From NCBI GenBank assembly GCA_019415505.1, contig DXZC01000023.1:1-20191 (forward strand): a stretch of 20,191 nucleotides of DNA. The letters run 5' to 3'. Origin of the DNA: Peptococcaceae bacterium. GTDB taxonomy: Bacteria; Bacillota; Dehalobacteriia; UBA7702. The position numbers and the translations under genes were made by a program. This document shows positions 15,473-20,191 of the stretch, one piece after another (positions within the stretch are counted from its first letter, which is position 1; each line of letters begins with the position of its first letter). The notes under the pieces were generated by a model that did no database searches, was not told where the DNA came from, and saw only the letters and a list, made by a program, of their open reading frames with translations.

Positions 15473-15997
15473 TTAAATGCCGTATGTGTGGGTAACTGGG
15501 TCAAGAAAAAGATTGATGTGGGGCGGTAGGAAGGTAAAAACAATAAAGCAGAGAGTCAAAGTGAGGAAAATTATTGTGCCGTATATTCCCTTGTGCCGGG
15601 GAGACTTAATTCTCTCCGCTATGATAGCATAATTTAGCCAAAAACCTGTTAATATCCCTAAAACAAAGGTTAGTATATCCATAAATAAAAAGTTTTTACC
15701 AATTATGCCTGAGTAGGTGTAAAAAAATATGAGCACCATTAGGCAGCCACCGAGGGAGGCCAGGGCTTTACCAAAAACTGCTTTGCCGCGTTGTTCTTTA
15801 AAGGCAAAAATATCATAAAAGGTGAGAAGCAGAAAAGGTATAAAGACAAGTTTAAGGTGTTCCCAACTGCTTTCATTTATGGCGCTAAATAAGGCTACCA
15901 GCTTATTTTGTCCGAAAATATCGTAAGTAAAGTGCAATGAGGTTCCCAGTAACAGGGCAAATACCATTTGTCTGGCAAATAATGTTTTGGTTTTCAT
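15473..15997 (-). CDS. Small integral membrane protein, DUF6512-like
   Basis: The 174-residue protein has about five hydrophobic segments separated by short basic loops, and the conserved-looking stretch INESSWEHLKLVFIPF near residue 40. The C-terminus (PPHINLFLDPVTHTYGI) also matches my memory of the DUF6512 group in Clostridia. No function is known for that group. A perfect AGGAGG lies 7 bases before the ATG. It is first in a two-gene minus-strand unit with the Rieske oxidoreductase; that pairing may be functional but is not evidence of a shared pathway. Confidence 0.65.
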   Translation of the reverse strand: MKTKTLFARQMVFALLLGTSLHFTYDIFGQNKLVALFSAINESSWEHLKLVFIPFLLLTFYDIFAFKEQRGKAVFGKALASLGGCLMVLIFFYTYSGIIGKNFLFMDILTFVLGILTGFWLNYAIIAERIKSPRHKGIYGTIIFLTLTLCFIVFTFLPPHINLFLDPVTHTYGI

Positions 15998-16050
15998 GGT
16001 CCAACCTCCTGTTTTAGACTCTGCCTATTTTATGACTGGAAATACAAGAT

Positions 16051-16078
16051 ATTCTAATTCCCCGTTAATTATTGCTAA
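16051..16078 (-). promoter_or_regulatory. Possible minus-strand promoter for the DUF6512-like gene
   Basis: Read on the minus strand: TTAGCA (16073-16078), a 16-base spacer, TAGAAT (16051-16056). It is back to back with the T-box promoter, some 20 bases away. The match is only moderate. Confidence 0.35.
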
Positions 16079-16096
16079 ATTAAGCATTAAAAAATA

Positions 16097-16125
16097 TTGA
16101 CATTAGCTTATGGTTCTGTTATACT
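16097..16125 (+). promoter_or_regulatory. Sigma-A promoter of the T-box unit
   Basis: TTGACA at 16097-16102, a 17-base spacer, TATACT at 16120-16125. Transcription would start near 16132, just before the T-box stem I. Confidence 0.85.
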
Positions 16126-16131
16126 ATCTAA

Positions 16132-16420
16132 CAATCAAATGCAATGACAGGGAAAAAACATTGCTGTGCCGTATCAGAAAGCTGTTGGTTGATGTGAAAC
16201 AGTACGCAGAGTAATGGATAACTCGCCCTTGAGCCGTCAGCTGAAAGCTGCTAACTTTAGTAGTAATTAGGTGCGACCGGGATTCTCACCGTTATCATGA
16301 GAGGACATTCGCTAATAAGCCGATGTCTACAGAGTGGGTGCGTTTATCGCACCAATAAGAGTGGTACCGCGGAAGTATGCTTTCGTCTCTTGCTAAGGGC
16401 AGGGGAGGAAAGTTTTTTTA
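16132..16420 (+). promoter_or_regulatory. T-box riboswitch leader, probable leucine (CUC) specifier
   Basis: The leader has every landmark of a class I T-box. Stem I: CAGGG (16148-16152) pairs with CCTTG (16227-16231); CATTGCT (16159-16165) with AGTAATG (16210-16216); CTGTT with AACAG below a distal loop GGTTGATGTG. The AG bulge is AGAAAG (16176-16181). Stem III is GGTGCG/CGCACC (16337-16353). The T-box is AAGAGTGGTACCGCGG (16357-16372). AAGAG can pair with CTCTT (16387-16391) to form the antiterminator. In the specifier loop (GGATAACTCG) the triplet CTC at 16222-16224 sits one purine before the lower stem, the usual place. I read it as Leu; Ile (ATA) in another register is less likely. Uncharged tRNA would allow read-through into the fusion gene. 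Confidence 0.92.
16380..16420 (+). terminator. T-box regulated terminator
   Basis: CTTTC-G-TCTCTTGC (16380-16393) pairs with GCAGGGGA-G-GAAAG (16399-16412), with two or three G-T pairs and one G-G mismatch. Seven T follow (16413-16419). It shares CTCTT with the antiterminator, so the two folds exclude each other. Confidence 0.9.
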
Positions 16421-16465
16421 TTGCCTTCCTTGCCAACATTTTGTATTTATGCGGAGGAAAAGAAA

Positions 16466-18997
16466 ATGAAAATCTCATTCTCAACCCTGGGCTGCCCTGA
16501 TTTTTCTTGGCCAGAAATTTACGCTATGGCTAAGGACTTTGGTTTTGACGGTATTGAAATTAGAGGGGTAGGTAATTATGTCTATGCTGTAGAAGCGCCG
16601 CCTTTTACGGCAAAAAACATTGAAGCTACAGTTAAAAAGCTTAAAGCCCTTAGCTTGGAAATACCTTGTGTTGGCACTGGTTGTGCCTTAAAAGACGTGA
16701 CGAAGCGTGAGGAAAATATTAAAGAAGTGGAAGCCTATATAAAACTGGCTCAGGAGTTAAATTCTCCTTATGTGCGCATTTTAGGTGATTTAAAGGCTGA
16801 ACCCCAAGGTGAAGTCGATGACGAAGTGGTAATTGAGCAGTTAAAATATTTGGCCCCCCAAGCTGAGTCCGCCGGTGTGACCTTGTTGGTGGAGACCAAT
16901 GGCGTATATGGTGATACTGCCAGATTAAAGCGGCTTTTAGATACTGTAGGCAGTGATTTTGTCGCGGCTTTGTGGGATATTAATCATCCTTATCGCTATT
17001 TTGCCGAGGAGCCGGAAACCACTGTGCAAAACCTGGGCGCCTATATTAAACATGTGCATGCTAAAGACTCCGTTATGCAAGACGGTGAAACAGTATATAA
17101 AATGATGGGTGAGGGTGATTTACCCATTGAAGATATCCTGTTGGGCTTGAGAACCATTAATTATGAAGGCTATGTCTCCTTTGAGTGGCTGAAACGGTGG
17201 GCTCCCGACCTCAGTGACGCTGGCATCGTGTTTCCCCATTTTGCCAACTTCATGTTTGAACAAATGGGGAAGAATACTTCCCGTACGCCATTGTTTGATA
17301 ACCAGGCCAAAACTGGTAAATATGTTTGGGAAAAGGACACTCTTATTGATTTAACCTTCAGCCAGGTTTTAGATAGAATGGTAGAGGAATTTCCCGATCA
17401 ATATGCCTTCCGCTGCACAACTGAGGATTATACCAGAACCTATGCGGAATTTCGTGATGATGTAGATACCTTCGCCCGGGCCTTAATAGCTATGGGCGTT
17501 AAGAGAGGGGACCATGTAGCTATTTGGGCAACTAACCTGCCCCAGTGGTATATCACATTTTGGGCGGCTACCAAAATTGGCGCCGTATTAGTCACCGTTA
17601 ATACCGCCTATAAGATTCATGAGGCTGAATATTTGCTGCGCCAATCCGATACCCACACCCTGGTTATGATTGACGGCTTTAAAGATTCGGATTATGCCTC
17701 AATCATTAATGAGCTGTGCCCTGAACTGCAAAATGCCGAGGCAGGTAAACCGCTGCATATGAAAAGATTGCCTTTCTTGCGGAATGTAATTACCGTAGGT
17801 TTTCAGCAGCCTGGTTGCCTCACCTGGGAGCAGGCCATGAACCTAAGCGAGGAAGTGCCTATTGAAGATGTCTGGCGGCGTGCTGCTGCAGTTAACAAGC
17901 ACGATGTCTGTAATATGCAATATACCTCTGGAACCACAGGTTTTCCCAAAGGCGTGATGTTAACCCATTACAATGTAGTTAACAATGGCAAAAACATCGG
18001 CGATTGCATGGATTTGTCCACTGCTGACCGTATGATGGTACACGTTCCTATGTTCCATTGCTTTGGCATGGTGCTAGCTATGACAGCAGCTATGACTCAC
18101 GGCGTAACCTTAAGCCCGATACCGGCCTTCTCTCCTAAAAAATCTTTGGCCTGTATTAATCAGGAAAAAATCACCTGTTTCCATGGGGTGCCCACAATGT
18201 TTATAACCATGTTGGAACATGAAGATTTTCCCAAAACAGATTTCTCTTATATGCGTACCGGTATAATGGCGGGGAGTCCTTGTCCTGTCAAAGTTATGGA
18301 GGACGTTGTTAATAAGATGAATATGAGTCAAATCAGCATTGTCTTTGGTCAAACTGAGGCCTCACCTGGGTGTACCCAAAGTAGGGTAGACGACCCCTTG
18401 GATGTGCGGGTAAACACCGTGGGTCGGGCCTTGCCTGGAGTAGAGTGCAAGGTGGTGGATCCGGAAACTGGGGAAGATTTGCCGGACAATGTGGACGGAG
18501 AATTTGTTGCCCGGGGTTATAACATAATGAAGGGCTATTATAAAATGCCTGCCGCCACCGCGGCTGCTATTGACGAGGACGGCTGGCTCCATACTGGCGA
18601 CTTAGTGCGCCGGGATGAAAACGGTAATTTTAAGGTTACAGGCCGTATTAAAGATATGATTATCCGTGGCGGTGAAAATATTTATCCTAAGGAAATTGAG
18701 GACTTTATTTACACTCATCCCCAAGTTAAGGATGTGCAGGTAATTGGCGTACCGGATAAACAATACGGTGAAGAGATTATGGCCTGCGTTATTCTGAAAG
18801 ACGGTGAGGAGCTCAGCGAAGAAGAGCTGCGTAAATTCATTACAGACCACATAGCAAAGCATAAAACTCCCCGTTATATTAGATTCATAGATTCATTCCC
18901 CATGAATGCCGCTGGTAAAATACTGAAGTATAAGATGCGGGAGGATGCGGTTGAAATGCTGAAATTACAGGCTGACAATGATATTGTTACAGCCTAA
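16466..18997 (+). CDS. Fusion: sugar phosphate isomerase/epimerase-like TIM barrel + acyl-CoA synthetase
   Basis: This 843-residue protein has two full domains. Residues 1-270 resemble AP-endonuclease-2/xylose-isomerase-like TIM barrels (FSTLGCPDFSWPEI, DGIEIRG, HVHAKDS). The usual metal-site quartet appears intact: Glu143, Asp171, His198 and Glu240. Residues 290-835 form an AMP-forming acyl-CoA synthetase: YTSGTTGFPKG (486-496), FGQTEASP (627-634), GWLHTGD (706-712), GRIKDMIIRGGENIYPKE, and the catalytic lysine in AAGKILKYK (Lys818). The ligase part resembles short- and medium-chain acyl-CoA ligases. ATG 16466 is chosen because GGAGG at 16453-16457 lies 8 bases before it and it follows the T-box terminator; longer frames begin inside the terminator. 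Expression is set by the T-box. The acid substrate and barrel role are unknown. Confidence 0.93.
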   Translation: MKISFSTLGCPDFSWPEIYAMAKDFGFDGIEIRGVGNYVYAVEAPPFTAKNIEATVKKLKALSLEIPCVGTGCALKDVTKREENIKEVEAYIKLAQELNSPYVRILGDLKAEPQGEVDDEVVIEQLKYLAPQAESAGVTLLVETNGVYGDTARLKRLLDTVGSDFVAALWDINHPYRYFAEEPETTVQNLGAYIKHVHAKDSVMQDGETVYKMMGEGDLPIEDILLGLRTINYEGYVSFEWLKRWAPDLSDAGIVFPHFANFMFEQMGKNTSRTPLFDNQAKTGKYVWEKDTLIDLTFSQVLDRMVEEFPDQYAFRCTTEDYTRTYAEFRDDVDTFARALIAMGVKRGDHVAIWATNLPQWYITFWAATKIGAVLVTVNTAYKIHEAEYLLRQSDTHTLVMIDGFKDSDYASIINELCPELQNAEAGKPLHMKRLPFLRNVITVGFQQPGCLTWEQAMNLSEEVPIEDVWRRAAAVNKHDVCNMQYTSGTTGFPKGVMLTHYNVVNNGKNIGDCMDLSTADRMMVHVPMFHCFGMVLAMTAAMTHGVTLSPIPAFSPKKSLACINQEKITCFHGVPTMFITMLEHEDFPKTDFSYMRTGIMAGSPCPVKVMEDVVNKMNMSQISIVFGQTEASPGCTQSRVDDPLDVRVNTVGRALPGVECKVVDPETGEDLPDNVDGEFVARGYNIMKGYYKMPAATAAAIDEDGWLHTGDLVRRDENGNFKVTGRIKDMIIRGGENIYPKEIEDFIYTHPQVKDVQVIGVPDKQYGEEIMACVILKDGEELSEEELRKFITDHIAKHKTPRYIRFIDSFPMNAAGKILKYKMREDAVEMLKLQADNDIVTA

Positions 18998-19008
18998 AAA
19001 CTTGCTTG

Positions 19009-19039
19009 TAGGGGAGAATTTGCGGAAAATTCTTCCCTA
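19009..19039 (+). repeat. Inverted repeat containing a CodY-box-like site
   Basis: TAGGGGAGAATTT (19009-19021) pairs with AAATTCTTCCCTA (19027-19039) with one G-T pair. No T-run follows, so it is a poor terminator. Its centre (19017-19031, AATTTGCGGAAAATT) matches the CodY consensus AATTTTCWGAAAATT at 13 of 15 positions. It lies between the fusion gene and the permease. Confidence 0.6.
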
Positions 19040-19052
19040 TAGCAATACTGGG

Positions 19053-19080
19053 TTAACATTTAAACTTATAACACTATTTT
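19053..19080 (+). promoter_or_regulatory. Weak candidate promoter of the permease gene
   Basis: TTAACA (19053-19058), a 16-base spacer, and TATTTT (19075-19080), about 85 bases before the start codon and just after the CodY-like repeat. Moderate match only. Confidence 0.3.
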
Positions 19081-19165
19081 ATGCTTGTTTTTTAGAGCGA
19101 TAGGGGTTAAATTATAGCTTAGAAAATATGCGTTAGTGTATGTTGCAAGTTGGGAGAGTGGACAT

Positions 19166-20191
19166 ATGTTAGAAGGCCAGATTATTGCGGTGGCCGTATT
19201 TATTTTGGTTATGGTCGCCATAGTTTCAGAGAAGGTACACCGCACAGTAGCTGCTATGGCCGGGGCCGTGGCCTTAGTAATTATGGGCATTTTAAACATT
19301 GAGGATTGCATAGAGTGTATAGATTTTAACACCCTAGGCGTATTGGCTGGCATGATGCTCTTTGTCGGCGTAGTAAAGGAATCAGGCCTATTTGAGTTTT
19401 TGGCTATTAAATCCGCTAAGCTTACCAAGGGAAACCCCTGGCGCTTAATGGTCGCTTTTGTAATTATAACTGCAGTGTTATCAGCCTTTTTGGATAATGT
19501 AACTACCGTATTGCTAATTGGGCCCATGACTATCACAATCTGCAATATCCTGAGGGTTAATCCCATACCTTATCTTATTACTGAAATTATGGCCTCTAAT
19601 ATAGGCGGTACCTCTACGCTGATTGGCGATCCGCCCAATATTATGATTGGTAGCGCTGCCGGCTTGAGCTTTGGTGATTTTATTGTCAATCTCTCCCTGC
19701 CTGTGATAGCTATCCTGTTTGCCACTATCATCTGTTTCTATTTTTTGTATGGCAAAAAACTTGTAGTGGACACCGCTGCCATACAAGAGGTTATGGAATT
19801 GGATGAAAAAAAAGCAATTAAGGATTTAGGGTTATTTAAAAAGAGTATCATCCTAATTGTACTGGTCGTTATTGGGTTTATCTTCCATGGCTCTTTAGGG
19901 GTAGAGTCCAGCGTTGTTGCCTTAACTGCCGCCGCCATTATGCTGCTAATAGGAAAGCAAAATGTTGAAGAGGTGGTTTCCGGTATTGAGTGGACTACCA
20001 TTATGTTTTTTGTGGGGCTTTTTGTTGTCGTGGGCGGTATGGAAAAAGTTGGAATCATAACTGCCCTGGCTAACTTCCTCATAGATGCTACAGCAGGGCA
20101 GATGATTCTCACAATGCTAATACTGTTATGGGTATCCGCGATAGTTTCTTCTATTTTGGATAACATACCTTTTGTAGCCACGGTTATACCT
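19166..20191 (+). CDS. ArsB/NhaD-type (ion transporter superfamily) permease, 3' end cut off
   Basis: The frame is open from ATG 19166 to the end of the window (342 codons), so the C-terminus is missing. GGGAGAG precedes the start by 7 bases. It is strongly hydrophobic with about nine membrane segments. Family signatures include AFLDNVTTVLLIGP and the matching SSILDNIPFVATVIP in the second half, the inverted repeat typical of this superfamily, and SNIGGTSTLIGDPPNIMIG. These point to the P-permease/ArsB/NhaD group, which exports or exchanges arsenite, sodium or organic anions. The substrate cannot be told; no arsenic gene is nearby. It starts 169 bases after the fusion gene and may have its own promoter. 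Confidence 0.88.
   Translation, partial: MLEGQIIAVAVFILVMVAIVSEKVHRTVAAMAGAVALVIMGILNIEDCIECIDFNTLGVLAGMMLFVGVVKESGLFEFLAIKSAKLTKGNPWRLMVAFVIITAVLSAFLDNVTTVLLIGPMTITICNILRVNPIPYLITEIMASNIGGTSTLIGDPPNIMIGSAAGLSFGDFIVNLSLPVIAILFATIICFYFLYGKKLVVDTAAIQEVMELDEKKAIKDLGLFKKSIILIVLVVIGFIFHGSLGVESSVVALTAAAIMLLIGKQNVEEVVSGIEWTTIMFFVGLFVVVGGMEKVGIITALANFLIDATAGQMILTMLILLWVSAIVSSILDNIPFVATVIP

Noticed and set aside
16421..16465. A longer N-terminus of the fusion protein starting at TTG 16421
   Set aside because: It begins directly at the terminator T-run with no ribosome site, while ATG 16466 has GGAGG at the right distance and begins at the barrel's first strand.
16297..16500. A + strand frame of 67 codons in the T-box leader
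   Set aside because: It runs through the T-box and its terminator and has no ribosome site.
19066..20181. Three minus-strand frames opposite the permease
   Set aside because: The + strand has an uninterrupted permease frame with clear family motifs; the minus frames are low-complexity shadows.
1..20191. CRISPR array, insertion sequence or phage module
   Set aside because: No regularly spaced repeats, transposase, integrase or structural phage gene was seen in any frame.

Overview
The window looks like chromosomal DNA of a low-to-medium GC Bacillota (Firmicutes), probably an anaerobe from Clostridia or Negativicutes. The signs are the block rodZ/ymfM-like - rimO - pgsA - cinA(C-term) - recA - recX - rny - ymdB, a CodY regulator, a T-box leader, sigma-A type promoters and strong GGAGG ribosome sites. 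I cannot name the genus from sequence alone.

Bases 1-4432 form one tightly packed + strand operon with several ATGA or TAATG stop/start overlaps. It holds a membrane-anchored HTH protein, the ribosomal protein S12 methylthiotransferase RimO, phosphatidylglycerophosphate synthase, a stand-alone CinA amidase domain, RecA and RecX. A strong promoter overlaps the recX stop codon and is followed by a ~190-nt leader ending in a terminator-like hairpin just before rny (RNase Y). After rny come an unrecognised ORF and the YmdB-type phosphodiesterase. Then follow a peptidase M19 dipeptidase, a PHP-domain phosphoesterase and CobS (cobalamin assembly), closely spaced or overlapping.

Bases 10350-13092 carry guaB with its own extended -10 promoter, then codY and a Nudix-fold protein with a broken Nudix box. 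guaB makes GMP, the precursor of GTP, and CodY senses GTP. Next is a tRNA-Pro(UGG) - tRNA-Gln(CUG) pair with a consensus promoter and a strong terminator. Bases 13395-13830 contain a frameshifted gene remnant, closed by a bidirectional terminator.

Two minus-strand genes follow: a YhfW-like FAD oxidoreductase with a C-terminal Rieske domain, and a small DUF6512-like membrane protein. Back-to-back promoters at 16050-16125 divide them from the last + strand unit. That unit has a complete T-box leader whose specifier I read as CUC (leucine). It controls an 843-residue fusion of a sugar-isomerase-like TIM barrel with an acyl-CoA synthetase. An ArsB/NhaD-type permease runs off the right edge.

The most interesting system is this T-box unit. 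A leucine-responsive riboswitch over an acid-CoA ligase would make sense if the enzyme activates isovalerate for leucine synthesis by reductive carboxylation. That is a hypothesis; the fused TIM barrel is unexplained. Other points of note are a near-consensus CodY box before the permease, changed effector-pocket residues in CodY, and the possible attenuated leader of rny.
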